From contig NZ_MRWE01000048.1 of NCBI RefSeq assembly GCF_002093665.1, positions 1-32,908 of the forward strand: a stretch of DNA of 32,908 nucleotides, given 5' to 3'. The notes under the pieces are model-generated. The model was given only the letters and a program-made list of their open reading frames with translations. It searched no databases and had not been told where the DNA came from. Positions within the stretch are counted from its first letter, which is position 1, and each line of letters begins with the position of its first letter. Source of the stretch: Rouxiella badensis (GTDB lineage Bacteria; Pseudomonadota; Gammaproteobacteria; Enterobacterales; Enterobacteriaceae). The translations under genes were made by a program, and so were the position numbers. Positions 1 through 9,005 of this stretch are shown in pieces.

Positions 1-70
1 TTTTTATATTGCGCCCCTCTCTGGAAAATATAATTTCATGCTGAAAGTTTGTGATATTAAATGTTGGTTT

Positions 71-82
71 TGTTAGCTAACA
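71..82. promoter_or_regulatory. perfect palindrome TGTTAGCTAACA, possible repressor operator
   Basis: The 12-base sequence TGTTAGCTAACA is its own reverse complement and lies in AT-rich DNA. LacI/GntR-type repressors bind such dyads (the E. coli GntR site also has TGTTA and TAACA half-sites, but with wider spacing). Assigning it to the neighbouring LacI-family regulator is inference. Confidence 0.35.
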
Positions 83-212
83 TTTATAACAAAATAAACA
101 AATAAGAGTTTGTTTCATTTAATGATATGGAATTTAGGCTTGAGGAGAGGGTAATAAAACTGAGTAAAGTTCAGTTTTAAACAGAGTAAGAATGACGCAA
201 AAATTAAATACT

Positions 213-251
213 GCGGAAATTTTCCGCACGCCTAGACAGAAAAGCGTGCGG
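213..251 (-). terminator. overlapping hairpins past the LacI-family gene
   Basis: Two inverted repeats share bases. One is CCGCACGC (224-231) with GCGTGCGG (244-251). The other is GCGGAAA (213-219) with TTTCCGC (221-227). They cannot form together because both use 224-227. Read leftward, the first hairpin is followed by AAAATTT rather than a pure T-tract, so this is an imperfect terminator for the repressor gene. Confidence 0.4.
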
Positions 252-265
252 GGAAACTCAGGGTG

Positions 266-1300
266 TTAGGCCGATTCACGTATAACCAGCGAGAAGCCCA
301 TATCGACGACGCTTTCGGCAATCGGATAGCCTTCAATTTTATCGGCTAACATGTTGGCCGCCTGCTGGCCCATTTTGACCTTATCGATGCAGATGGTGGT
401 GATCGCCGGGCGGTTATAGGCTGCAAAGTTTAAATCCGCGAAGCCAATGACCTTAAGATCGCGCGGAACCTGCATGCCTCTCGCCTCGGCCTCCATAATT
501 GCGCCCTGTGCTAGCGTGTCTGAGGTGCAGATAATCGCGTCATACTCTTCACCGTTTTGCATCAGTTGGCCCAGACCGCTGCGCCCGACCTGCATATTTG
601 CCGGAGCCGGTACGGTTATCTCGCGGATAAAGCTGCCCGGTGCGGTACGCAGGACATCGATCGCACCCTTTTTACGAACCTGTGCGCGGCGGTCGGAGGC
701 GCAAATCAGACCAAAGCGGGTAAAGCCTTGCTCAAGGAAATAGTGGCCGATCGCATGACCGATTTTGTCGTGTGAGAAGCCAATCAGCATGTCCAGCGGA
801 GTCGGCGTCATGTCCCAGATTTCGACGACCGGAATATTGGCGTTGAGGATGATCCTTTTAAGGTCTGACGAATGATGAATGCCGGTCAGCACGATGCCGT
901 CCGGCCGTCTTGAAAGCAACGTGGCGACAATATCGGTCTCGGATTCGGGGGTATAACCGACGATGCACAGCAGCATATGGTAGCCACGCAGGGCCAGCTC
1001 ATCCCCGATTGCCTGCACGGTATCAACGAACATATTGTTATTGATTTGCGGCACGACCACGGCAATCAGCTTGGTACGTTTGGTTGCCAAACCCCCGGCC
1101 AGCATGTTGGGAATGTACCCGGTCACGTTGACTGCCTCCATCACGCGGGCAATCGTCGCAGGACGCACAACTTTTGGGTTATTCAGAGCCCGGCTGACCG
1201 TCATCGGTGACAACCCGGCGGCTCTGGCGACGTCCTCTAACGTGGGGGATCGGGATTGATTTTTGTTAGCAGTTTTTTCGTTATTCAATGCATTTTCCAC
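266..1300 (-). CDS. LacI/GntR-type transcriptional repressor
   Basis: This 344-residue protein has the layout of LacI-family repressors. A DNA-binding helix-turn-helix lies at about residues 19-41 (TLEDVARAAGLSPMTVSRAL), followed by the hinge helix (GYIPNMLAGGL). A periplasmic-binding-protein-like effector domain begins near residue 75 (IAVVVPQINN) and runs to the end. The effector domain resembles the gluconate repressor GntR more than LacI (for example PVVEIWD and GFADLNFAAYNRPAITTI). It should repress sugar-acid or similar transport or catabolic genes; the true target is not in the window and may lie beyond the left edge. The start is a GTG at 1300 with only a weak ribosome site; a TTG four codons in is an alternative. 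The effector is unknown. Confidence 0.85.
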   Translation of the reverse strand: MENALNNEKTANKNQSRSPTLEDVARAAGLSPMTVSRALNNPKVVRPATIARVMEAVNVTGYIPNMLAGGLATKRTKLIAVVVPQINNNMFVDTVQAIGDELALRGYHMLLCIVGYTPESETDIVATLLSRRPDGIVLTGIHHSSDLKRIILNANIPVVEIWDMTPTPLDMLIGFSHDKIGHAIGHYFLEQGFTRFGLICASDRRAQVRKKGAIDVLRTAPGSFIREITVPAPANMQVGRSGLGQLMQNGEEYDAIICTSDTLAQGAIMEAEARGMQVPRDLKVIGFADLNFAAYNRPAITTICIDKVKMGQQAANMLADKIEGYPIAESVVDMGFSLVIRESA

Positions 1301-1313
1301 TGGTTAACTCACG

Positions 1314-1327
1314 CCAACTTACGTTGG
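1314..1327. promoter_or_regulatory. small dyad CCAAC-N4-GTTGG upstream of the repressor
   Basis: Five-base arms at 1314-1318 and 1323-1327 form a dyad 13 bases upstream of the LacI-family start codon. The position would suit autoregulation, but the arms are short and chance is possible. Confidence 0.2.
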
Positions 1328-1487
1328 AAAGGGGGAATGTTTGCGCAATCATTCTCTAGTACGCTCATAATATCCCTTCATAACCTTGGGTTAAAGTGTT
1401 CAATTATTGTTACTAAAATTAATGTAGTTGTTAAATGCTAGTGTATTATTTTTCCTACACAAATAGCGTTAGACGAGGGAAGAGAAC

Positions 1488-1682
1488 ATGCCAGAGATCG
1501 TGGTTTACGCGGTAGAAGGGCGCTCGGTTGAGCAAAAAACCAAGCTAATGAAGAAGATTACCGAAGCCGTGGTGGAGTCTTTAGAGGTGGATGCCGAACG
1601 TGTTGTGGTATCTATTGTTGAGACCAAGGCTGTTAACAAGTCTCGCGGTGGCGTGCCGTTTAGCGAACTCAATAAAAAGTAA
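1488..1682 (+). CDS. 4-oxalocrotonate tautomerase family protein
   Basis: The protein is 64 residues long, the usual size of the short 4-OT tautomerase subunits. After loss of the initiator Met, Pro2 becomes the N-terminal catalytic proline (MPEIVVYAVEGRS), the general base of this superfamily. The rest fits the beta-alpha-beta fold: a helix near residues 14-31 (QKTKLMKKITEAVVESL), then a second strand (RVVVSIVET). A ribosome site (GAGGGA) precedes the ATG. Family members interconvert 2-hydroxymuconate-like dienols and ketones, usually as hexamers of small subunits. The substrate here is unknown. It faces a flavin ene-reductase gene across a shared hairpin and sits divergent from the LacI-family repressor, which could control it. 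Confidence 0.85.
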   Translation: MPEIVVYAVEGRSVEQKTKLMKKITEAVVESLEVDAERVVVSIVETKAVNKSRGGVPFSELNKK

Positions 1683-1704
1683 AATTTGCAGCTTATTTTA
1701 AATA

Positions 1705-1730
1705 TTTCCCGCCCGTTATCAGGCGGGAAA
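1705..1730. terminator. convergent hairpin between tautomerase and ene-reductase genes
   Basis: Perfect 9-base arms TTTCCCGCC (1705-1713) and GGCGGGAAA (1722-1730) enclose an 8-base loop. Leftward reading continues into an A/T-rich run; rightward reading has no T-tract. It probably serves both convergent genes. Confidence 0.6.
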
Positions 1731-1748
1731 CGTCAGTATCAAAGTGCG

Positions 1749-2849
1749 TTATTCAGCCGTTGAATAGCGTTCAAGCCAGTGTGCATAAGGCGCTGGCAGC
1801 ACCCATGACGGCTCTTCTTTACTCAGTGCCTTGGCCGCCTGATAAGGCCAGTTAGGGTTAGCGAGGTGCGCACGGCCTACCATCACCAGATCCAGCTGAT
1901 TCTGCTCGATGGTCTGACTGGCGATAACCGGTGAGTCGATACCCCATGCAGAAGCTACCGGGATCCCCGCTTCATTACGCACGCGCTCGGCGACAGGTGC
2001 CAGGAATCCGGCACCCCAGGGAATGTTGGAGTCGGCGGTTGAGAAACCGATGCTGACGCTCAGCAGGTCCAGCCCGCCCGCACGGAATTTTTTGGTGAGG
2101 CCGATAGCCTCTTCCAGCGTTTCTTCATCGCGTCCGTCATACTCAATCACGCCGAAACGTGCAGTCAACGGCAGGTTTTCAGGCCATTCACTGCGCACGG
2201 CTTCCAGTGTCTCGAGCAGGAAACGGCTGCGCCCTTCGACATTACCGCCGTAGGCGTCCTGACGCTGATTAGCGTGCACGGAGAAGAAGCTCTGTGCCAG
2301 GTAGCCGTGAGCGAAGTGCAGCTCAATCCATTCGAAACCTGCATCACGCGCGCGGCGAGTCGCGGCAACAAAATCGGCTTTAACGCGAGCGATATCGGCC
2401 AGCGTCATTTCGTGAGGTACTTTGGGCAAGTGGTGACCAAACGCCACGGCGGAGGGAGAGATTGTCTCCCAGCCACGACTGTCGCCCGCCGCGATATGAT
2501 CATCACCTTCCCACGGCAGGTTGGCGCTGGCTTTACGGCCTGCGTGACCAATCTGAATCCCCGGCACGGCACCGGCAGCTTTAATCTCTTTGGCTATCTG
2601 CGCCAGTCTTTCTGCCTGCACATCGTTCCATAAACCCAGGCATCCGGGGGTGATACGACCTTCGGGAGACACGGCGGTCGCCTCGACAATAACCAGACCC
2701 GCTCCACCGCGCGCGAGGCTTGCGTAATGCACGCGATGCCAGTCGTTTGTCAGGCCATCGACCGCGCTGTATTGGCACATAGGGGGGATGGCGATGCGGT
2801 TACGCAGCGTGACGTCTTTAAGGATAAACGGAGAGAATAATCCGGACAT
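1749..2849 (-). CDS. Old Yellow Enzyme family NADH:flavin oxidoreductase (YqjM/xenobiotic reductase type)
   Basis: The 366-residue protein is an FMN-dependent TIM-barrel ene-reductase. The N-terminal PPMCQYSA (Cys25, Tyr27) is the signature of the YqjM/XenA class, where this cysteine tunes the flavin. The HFAHGYLAQSFFS stretch supplies the His pair that holds the substrate carbonyl, and YGGNVEGRSRF is the conserved segment after it. Family enzymes use NADPH to reduce the C=C bond of alpha,beta-unsaturated carbonyls, nitroesters and similar compounds. The length and motifs are complete. It lies downstream of, and on the same strand as, a LysR-type regulator gene, 154 bases away, and converges on the tautomerase gene. 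The physiological substrate cannot be read from the sequence. Confidence 0.9.
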   Translation of the reverse strand: MSGLFSPFILKDVTLRNRIAIPPMCQYSAVDGLTNDWHRVHYASLARGGAGLVIVEATAVSPEGRITPGCLGLWNDVQAERLAQIAKEIKAAGAVPGIQIGHAGRKASANLPWEGDDHIAAGDSRGWETISPSAVAFGHHLPKVPHEMTLADIARVKADFVAATRRARDAGFEWIELHFAHGYLAQSFFSVHANQRQDAYGGNVEGRSRFLLETLEAVRSEWPENLPLTARFGVIEYDGRDEETLEEAIGLTKKFRAGGLDLLSVSIGFSTADSNIPWGAGFLAPVAERVRNEAGIPVASAWGIDSPVIASQTIEQNQLDLVMVGRAHLANPNWPYQAAKALSKEEPSWVLPAPYAHWLERYSTAE

Positions 2850-3003
2850 ATCAGATCTCGAAATGAGTTGAGGAATGCCGCAATCATGCTGATGGAAAGC
2901 GGAAATTGATTGCCAATCGGTGCGGTTGACCTATGAAATACTCGCCAAGATTGAACCTCTTACGCCGTTTTCCTGATAATCGAGGCCTGCGAAATATGAA
3001 GGG

Positions 3004-3951
<948 letters not shown>

Positions 3952-4013
3952 TCACTTTTTGGGCTAATCTTTAAGACGCTTGGCTCTTTGTAACACAGAC
4001 AGGCCCTCCCATT

Positions 4014-4030
4014 TATGAGTTTAGCTCATA
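4014..4030. promoter_or_regulatory. LTTR-type dyad TATGAG-N5-CTCATA
   Basis: Six-base arms TATGAG (4014-4019) and CTCATA (4025-4030) flank TTTAG. The sequence contains the T-N11-A pattern of LysR-family recognition sites and lies between the divergent LysR and cupin genes, 28 bases upstream of a plausible cupin -35. The assignment to this LysR is inference from position. Confidence 0.5.
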
Positions 4031-4057
4031 TGTTCTAGCGCATTATTCTATCTACTC

Positions 4058-4086
4058 TTGGCTCTGCCTATTTGTTACTTTCTAAA
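4058..4086 (+). promoter_or_regulatory. candidate sigma-70 promoter of the cupin gene
   Basis: TTGGCT at 4058-4063 and TCTAAA at 4081-4086 are 17 bases apart, each matching four of six consensus bases. It ends 59 bases before the cupin start and just downstream of the LTTR dyad, as expected for an activator-dependent promoter. Confidence 0.4.
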
Positions 4087-4145
4087 ACAGCCCTATTTTA
4101 TAAACACTAAAATAATGACGGCAGTTCTGCCGACACGGAGAAACA

Positions 4146-4547
4146 ATGAGCATAAAAATTACCCGCGCAGGTTCTCAGCCAAGTCAGGCCGCTCCCGAAG
4201 CCTATTTTACCGGCAAGGTGCGAATCGACTCGCCGTTTAAAGGGACGGAATCTGCGAACATCAGTGGCGCGATTGTCACTTTTGAGCCGGGAGCCCGCAA
4301 CGCCTGGCATACTCATCCTCTTGGTCAGACGCTGATTGTGACGCAAGGGCGTGGATGGTTACAGGAGTGGGGGGCTGAAATTCAGGATATTCATCAAGGT
4401 GATATCGTCTGGATCCCGGAAGGCATAAAGCATTGGCATGGCGCCACGCCAGAGAATGCCATGACCCATATCGCTATCGCCGAATCACTGAACGGCAGCT
4501 CAATCGAATGGCTGGAAAAGGTTACTGACGAGCAATATCAGAAGTAG
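4146..4547 (+). CDS. cupin-domain protein of the metal-dependent (R)-hydroxynitrile lyase-like type
   Basis: This 133-residue single-domain cupin has both metal motifs: the first gives His55, His57 and Gln61 ([12 protein letters not shown]), the second gives His96 (KHWHGA), with His108 nearby. That spacing and the N-terminus ([17 protein letters not shown]) match, as I recall it, the manganese-dependent hydroxynitrile lyase described from Granulicella tundricola. Most relatives in Enterobacterales are simply called cupin or carboxymuconolactone-associated proteins, so catalysis on cyanohydrins is not established. The protein is cytoplasmic, with no signal peptide. The start ATG follows a GGAG ribosome site (CACGGAGAAACA). 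It is followed 74 bases later by an SDR gene on the same strand, probably co-transcribed, and diverges from the LysR regulator. Confidence 0.85.
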   Translation: MSIKITRAGSQPSQAAPEAYFTGKVRIDSPFKGTESANISGAIVTFEPGARNAWHTHPLGQTLIVTQGRGWLQEWGAEIQDIHQGDIVWIPEGIKHWHGATPENAMTHIAIAESLNGSSIEWLEKVTDEQYQK

Positions 4548-4621
4548 TCGCACCCTTTAAGCCGTTATCAGACAAATATCAGCGTCTTATCAGAGCTATT
4601 TTGAAAAAATGCGGAGGCACT

Positions 4622-5362
4622 ATGTCGCAAGGTATCGAAAATAAAGTGGTAGTTATCGTGGGCGCCAGCAGCGGTTTGGGCGAAGCACTGGCGCGTCGTT
4701 TGCACAAGGACGGAGCAAAACTGGTGCTGGGTGCACGCCGCCTCGACAGGCTGGTCAAAATTGCCGAAGAACTTTCGCTGAGTAAAGACGCTATTCTGAA
4801 AACCGACGTGACCGACCCGCAGCAGGTTCAGGCGCTGGTGGACCGAGCAGTGAGCCACTATGGGCGCATTGACGTGATTGTTAACAACGCCGGTTTGATG
4901 CCGCATTCACTGCTCGAACGCCGTAAGTTCGACGACTGGAACGCAATGATTGACGTTAACCTCAAAGGCGTGCTGTACGGCATTGCGGCAGCATTGCCGT
5001 ACATGAAAGAGCAGAAAAGCGGGCATATTATCAATACCTCATCGGTTGCCGGTCACAAGGTTCGCCCGGGTAGCGCGGTCTATGCGGCAACGAAAACTGC
5101 CGTTCGCGTCATCTCTGAGGGGCTGCGCCAGGAAGTGAAGCCCTACAATATTCGCACGACGATTATCTCTCCAGGGGCCGTGACCAGCGAGCTGGCTGAC
5201 AGCATCACCGAGCCGGACGTGGCGAAAAATATCAAACAATTCTATGAGGATACGGCGATTTCGGCCGAGTCATTCGCCAGCGTAGTAGCCTTTGCCATCA
5301 GTCAGCCGGAAGACGTCGATATTAACGAAATTCTTTTCCGCCCCACTCGACAAGAGCTGTAA
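4622..5362 (+). CDS. short-chain dehydrogenase/reductase (classical SDR)
   Basis: The 246-residue protein has the classical SDR layout: the nucleotide-binding TGxxxGxG-type motif near the N-terminus ([11 protein letters not shown]), NNAG near residue 90, the catalytic Ser in INTSSVAG, and Tyr-x3-Lys in YAATK. The arginine-rich LGARRLDRL after the second strand suggests NADPH preference. SDRs of this type reduce or oxidise carbonyls and alcohols. The ATG at 4622 is chosen over an upstream TTG at 4601 because GGAGG (4613-4617) sits right before it. It follows the cupin gene with a short gap and no terminator, so the two are probably one transcript under the divergent LysR regulator. The substrate is unknown. 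Confidence 0.88.
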   Translation: MSQGIENKVVVIVGASSGLGEALARRLHKDGAKLVLGARRLDRLVKIAEELSLSKDAILKTDVTDPQQVQALVDRAVSHYGRIDVIVNNAGLMPHSLLERRKFDDWNAMIDVNLKGVLYGIAAALPYMKEQKSGHIINTSSVAGHKVRPGSAVYAATKTAVRVISEGLRQEVKPYNIRTTIISPGAVTSELADSITEPDVAKNIKQFYEDTAISAESFASVVAFAISQPEDVDINEILFRPTRQEL

Positions 5363-5370
5363 TGGGCCAT

Positions 5371-5398
5371 GCGCCGGGGGACAAAAGCCCCCGAGCGC
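5371..5398. terminator. GC-rich hairpin after the SDR gene
   Basis: GCGC-CGGGGG (5371-5380) pairs with CCCCCG-a-GCGC (5388-5398), one base bulged and a 7-base loop. No T-tract follows on either strand, so termination here would be weak. It separates two convergent genes. Confidence 0.45.
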
Positions 5399-5402
5399 AG
5401 CC

Positions 5403-6035
5403 TTAATTATTGCTCTGTACCTCTTCCAGCGTTTGTCGCAGCATTGCCCCGTCCATCGGAATGCAATAAGCGGGTGACCCACGTTCAAAGCGGTATCCCT
5501 CGCTCAAATTACCCACATCTATGACCTCAAAACCAAACTGCTCCAGCAGATGCTCAACGCTTTTTTTTGCCTGCTGATCATCACCGGCGATAGGGTGCGC
5601 ACGGTGCTTTTCCGACCCCGCAAGCTTACCGCCTCCGAGGATCTCCTCGGCTAAAATCGCGTTGAATGCTTTGACCACTCTGGCCCCCGAAAAGTGGCTG
5701 GCGATCATTTCGCTGGTGGTCGATTCTTTGTTATCGAGCAGGGCGATTTGCCCATCGCGTTCGGGGTAATAGTTATTGGCGTCGATGAGAACCTTGCCCA
5801 CTAACCATTCTGCCGGGATCTGCTCGTAATATTTAAACGGGATGGCGAGCAATACCACGTCGGCAAATTCGGCCGCCTCTTTTGCCAGTCCGGCCTTGGC
5901 GCCGAGCGATTTTGTTAGCGAGTAAAGGGTATCCGGTTGGCGCGAGTTGGCAATCATGACCTCGTGGCCCTGTTTGATAGCCGCCGCCGCAAAGGCTCTG
6001 CCCACCATTCCTGCACCTATTATTCCAATCTTCAT
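5403..6035 (-). CDS. NADPH-dependent F420 reductase-like dinucleotide-binding protein
   Basis: The 210-residue protein opens with a Rossmann nucleotide-binding loop (MKIGIIGAGMVGRAFA) and continues with IANSRQP, which suits a 2'-phosphate of NADP. The middle holds VVLLAIPFKYYEQIP and LIDANNYYPERDG, then VVKAFNAI, all typical of the COG2085 family that includes F420:NADP oxidoreductase. Enterobacteria do not make F420, so the bacterial members probably act on other acceptors; the substrate is unknown. A GGAG ribosome site precedes the ATG. The gene converges on the SDR gene, and the two may form part of one redox cluster with the cupin and ene-reductase. Confidence 0.82.
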   Translation of the reverse strand: MKIGIIGAGMVGRAFAAAAIKQGHEVMIANSRQPDTLYSLTKSLGAKAGLAKEAAEFADVVLLAIPFKYYEQIPAEWLVGKVLIDANNYYPERDGQIALLDNKESTTSEMIASHFSGARVVKAFNAILAEEILGGGKLAGSEKHRAHPIAGDDQQAKKSVEHLLEQFGFEVIDVGNLSEGYRFERGSPAYCIPMDGAMLRQTLEEVQSNN

Positions 6036-6554
6036 CTTTTCATCTCCGCATCTCAGGACAGAGACTCGCGCAGCCTGCCTGAGGTTGGTTGAGGTTTACT
6101 TAAGCGTAGATGATGGCGTCACGACAAAGGAGCAATCTATGCGGTCATTCGCCCTTTTCCCCCCAGAGAGCCGAGGTTTCTGGCGTGCGAAAACGCTTCG
6201 CGAGACCTGAAAAAAACATCGCCGTTTGTATCATAAACTCTTTCATTTTTTGACAATGTTTCAGGCTTGAACCTGAGGGTAAAAGGTGCGATTATTGCGC
6301 CGTTTTCTTAGGCAAGAAAATACACTTTCTTTTCTACGCGACAGCTCAAGAGGGTTGCGGCTCATGACCGGTTTATCAGACTGCACTGCACGCCAGTGCC
6401 AAAGAACATTGATGATGACGCCAGGGTGCAGCGACCTCGACATTTCCTGTTTTTCTCCCGTTGTAAATCCTTTCATGCGGTAAGGCTAGCCTTTGCTCGC
6501 GGTTAGGCATTATTAAAAACAGAGCCGTTCTCTGATTTTACTGATGTCTATCAG

Positions 6555-6672
6555 ACGTGGCTGAGACCGGTTAATCGTATCGTAACGACTATGCTTAAAA
6601 ATAGAGCAACGTCTTACCTAATCTCGACATCACCCCTTAGCTAACGTCACTTTGTCGGGCCGGTCTCCACGT
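6555..6672 (+). promoter_or_regulatory. long-range paired element in the speC leader
   Basis: ACGTG (6555-6559) and GAGACCGG (6563-6570) pair with CCGGTCTC (6660-6667) and CACGT (6668-6672), 13 base pairs with a three-base bulge, closing an 89-base interior. An inner stem, CTCGACA (6623-6629) with TGTCGGG (6653-6659), abuts the outer stem exactly and could stack on it. A second copy of CCACGT at 6678-6683 offers an alternative partner for ACGTGG. This looks like a structured RNA leader; a ligand is not known to me. Confidence 0.45.
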
Positions 6673-6722
6673 ATGGACCACGTAAAAAGCGTCCCCTGCG
6701 TTGAACAAACCTGCTCATTGCC

Positions 6723-6737
6723 GTGCCACTCTGGCAC
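6723..6737 (+). promoter_or_regulatory. hairpin shortly upstream of speC
   Basis: GTGCCA (6723-6728) and TGGCAC (6732-6737) form a 6-bp stem with a CTC loop, 34 bases before the speC ATG. It could affect ribosome access, as the speC ribosome site (GAGAG) is itself weak. Confidence 0.35.
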
Positions 6738-6771
6738 ACCCTCTTACTTAACCGTTTGAGAGCCCTGTAAT

Positions 6772-8931
6772 ATGAAACAGTTAAAAATAGCAGCAAGCGC
6801 CTCCGTGGCATCCCATCTTGATACACCGCGTGGCGTAGTAAGCCTTGAAAGTGCGGACTACACCGACGTTGCGGCGATAGTAATTTCCGTGGATGACCTT
6901 AATAACGGCAGGCTGGCGGCAGTTGAAGCCCTGGGATTCAGTATCCCTGCGTTTGTTGCAGTACAGGGAGCGGAGCAGGTTTCTCCAAATTATTTGTCTG
7001 CGCTCAAGGGCGTTTTTGCCCTGGCCGATGCCAATCAGGCGTTCTATGCCGCTCAGCTTGAAGCTGCTGCCGACGAGTACGAGCAGGGGCTATTTCCGCC
7101 GTTCTTCGACACGCTGAAGAAATACGTCGAGATGGAAAATTCCACTTTTGCCTGTCCGGGACATCAGGGCGGGGAATTTTTCCGTCGTCATCCGGCCGGA
7201 CGTCAGTTCTTCGAGTTTTTCGGCGAAAACATCTTCCGTTCGGACATGTGCAACGCGGACGTGAAGCTGGGCGATCTGCTTATCCACGAAGGATCGGCCA
7301 AAGACGCGCAGAAACACGCGGCGAAAGTCTTCAGCGCAGACAAGACCTATTTTGTGCTTAACGGCACCTCGGCGGCCAACAAGGTGGTGACCAACGCGTT
7401 GCTGACCCGTGGCGATCTGGTGCTGTTCGACCGCAATAACCACAAGTCGAACCACCATGGCGCGCTGCTGCAGGCGGGCGCTACGCCGGTATATCTCGAA
7501 ACGGCGCGTAACCCGTTTGGCTTCATCGGCGGTATCGACGCGGCCTGCTTCGACGAGCGCTATCTGCGTAAGCAAATTCAAGAGGTTGCGCCTGAGCGCG
7601 CCAATGAAAAACGCCCGTTCCGTCTGGCGATTATCCAGCTAGGCACTTACGACGGCACTGTTTACAACGCCCGTCAGGTGGTGGAGAAGATTGGTCATCT
7701 GTGTGACTACATCCTGTTTGACTCGGCGTGGGTCGGCTATGAGCAGTTCATCCCGATGATGAAAGAGTGTTCGCCGCTGCTGCTTGAGCTGAACGAAAAC
7801 GATCCGGGAATTATCGTCACTCAGTCGGTGCACAAACAGCAGGCCGGTTTCTCCCAAACTTCGCAAATTCATAAAAAAGATAATCATATCAAAGGCCAGA
7901 AACGCCATTGCAGCCATAAAAAGCTCAATAACGCCTTTATGATGCACGCCTCGACCAGTCCGTTTTACCCGCTGTTTGCCGCGCTGGACGTCAACGCGCG
8001 TATGCATGCGGGCGGCAGCGGCAAGCATATGTGGATGGAGTGCGTGAAGCTTGGCATTGACACTCGCAAGATGCTGCTAAATCAGTGCTCGATGATCCAG
8101 CCGTTCGTGCCGCCGCTGATTGACGGTAAGCCGTGGCAGGATCACGACACCGAACAGATGGCGAGCGACGTGCGCTTCTTCGACTTCGTGCCGGGCGAGC
8201 GCTGGCACGCCTTCGCGGGCTATGCCGAGAAGCAGTACTTTGTCGACCCTTGCAAACTGTTGCTGACCACGCCGGGCATCGATGCAAGCAGCGGGAAATA
8301 CACCGAGTTCGGGATCCCGGCCACCATTCTCGCTAACTACCTGCGTGAGAACGGCATCGTGCCAGAGAAGTGCGACCTGAACTCGATCCTGTTCCTGCTG
8401 ACTCCGGCTGAAACACCGGCCAAGATGCAGCACCTGGTGCAAGAGATCGCCCGTTTTGAACGCTATATCGCAGAAGATGCGCTGCTGAGCGAAGTACTGC
8501 CGACCGTGTATCGCAAGAATGAAGAGCGCTACCGCGACTACACTATTCGTCAACTCTGTCAGGAGATGCATAACCTTTACGTCAGCTTCGACGTAAAAGA
8601 GCTGCAAAAAGAGATGTTCCGCGAGAAGGGCTTCCCGCAGGTGGTGATGAACCCGCAGGACGCGCATAGTGAATTCATTCGCGACAACGTCGAGCTGGTT
8701 CCCATTAGCCAGGCCGAAGGGCGCATCGCGGCGGAAGGCGCACTGCCTTATCCTCCGGGCGTGCTCTGTGTGGTGCCGGGCGAACTGTGGGGGGGCGCAG
8801 TTCAGCGTTATTTCATGGCGCTGGAAGAGGGCATAAATATTCTGCCGGGCTTCTCACCGGAATTGCAGGGTGTGTACGTTGAGAAAACGGTCGGTTGGAA
8901 GCGCGTGATGGGTTATGTCATCGCCGAGTAA
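6772..8931 (+). CDS. speC: ornithine decarboxylase, biosynthetic type
   Basis: The 719-residue protein is a fold-type I PLP enzyme that decarboxylates ornithine to putrescine in the cytoplasm. It has the receiver-like N-terminal wing domain (about residues 1-105), the large PLP domain with HGALLQAG, FDSAWVGYEQF and the Schiff-base lysine Lys355 in QSVHKQQAGFSQTSQIH, and the C-terminal domain ending in LPGFSPELQGVY. It aligns almost without gaps to E. coli SpeC (711 residues); SpeC fits better than inducible SpeF because no putrescine-ornithine antiporter gene (potE) follows. The start has a weak ribosome site and a long structured leader, so translation may be regulated. A strong terminator follows. 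With speA and speB in this window it completes both routes to putrescine. Confidence 0.96.
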   Translation: MKQLKIAASASVASHLDTPRGVVSLESADYTDVAAIVISVDDLNNGRLAAVEALGFSIPAFVAVQGAEQVSPNYLSALKGVFALADANQAFYAAQLEAAADEYEQGLFPPFFDTLKKYVEMENSTFACPGHQGGEFFRRHPAGRQFFEFFGENIFRSDMCNADVKLGDLLIHEGSAKDAQKHAAKVFSADKTYFVLNGTSAANKVVTNALLTRGDLVLFDRNNHKSNHHGALLQAGATPVYLETARNPFGFIGGIDAACFDERYLRKQIQEVAPERANEKRPFRLAIIQLGTYDGTVYNARQVVEKIGHLCDYILFDSAWVGYEQFIPMMKECSPLLLELNENDPGIIVTQSVHKQQAGFSQTSQIHKKDNHIKGQKRHCSHKKLNNAFMMHASTSPFYPLFAALDVNARMHAGGSGKHMWMECVKLGIDTRKMLLNQCSMIQPFVPPLIDGKPWQDHDTEQMASDVRFFDFVPGERWHAFAGYAEKQYFVDPCKLLLTTPGIDASSGKYTEFGIPATILANYLRENGIVPEKCDLNSILFLLTPAETPAKMQHLVQEIARFERYIAEDALLSEVLPTVYRKNEERYRDYTIRQLCQEMHNLYVSFDVKELQKEMFREKGFPQVVMNPQDAHSEFIRDNVELVPISQAEGRIAAEGALPYPPGVLCVVPGELWGGAVQRYFMALEEGINILPGFSPELQGVYVEKTVGWKRVMGYVIAE

Positions 8932-8966
8932 TCTGATTTTTCTCTAAGAATGCCTTAAAAGACCTT

Positions 8967-8994
8967 AAAAAACGGAGCAATGGCTCCGTTTTTT
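8967..8994. terminator. bidirectional terminator between speC and the orphan gene
   Basis: AAAAAACGGAGC (8967-8978) pairs perfectly with GCTCCGTTTTTT (8983-8994), leaving loop AATG. The A and T runs let it work on both strands: for speC rightward and for the orphan gene leftward. Confidence 0.9.
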
Positions 8995-9005
8995 CATTCT
9001 GATGG

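Larger units (their letters stand above)
1..265. other. AT-rich non-coding left edge
   Basis: No convincing coding region is visible before the LacI-family gene. The stretch is AT-rich. It contains a perfect 12-base palindrome at 71-82, a short A/T hairpin (7-base arms at 96-102 and 109-115), and a pair of overlapping inverted repeats just past the 3' end of the repressor gene (213-251). It probably carries the control region of a gene beyond the left edge. Confidence 0.5.
6036..6771 (+). other. long non-coding leader region of speC
   Basis: This 736-base stretch has no convincing gene. Short frames at 6286-6483 (+) and 6261-6476 (-) look like chance. It contains TCAGG-N6-CCTGA (6261-6276), the perfect palindrome AAGGCTAGCCTT (6482-6493), a small hairpin CAGAG-N5-CTCTG (6520-6534), long-range pairing at 6555-6672, and GTGCCA-CTC-TGGCAC (6723-6737). 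A possible promoter is TTGAAC (6267-6272) with GATTAT (6290-6295) after 17 bases; if used, the speC leader would be about 470 bases long. Confidence 0.5.

Noticed and set aside
6261-6483. Two short frames in opposite directions upstream of speC (71 and 65 codons)
   Set aside because: No ribosome site, no recognisable protein, and they overlap one another almost fully, as chance frames in a long leader do.
6036-6771. tRNA gene such as the phenylalanine tRNA that lies near speC in E. coli
   Set aside because: No cloverleaf or T-loop sequence could be found in this gap.
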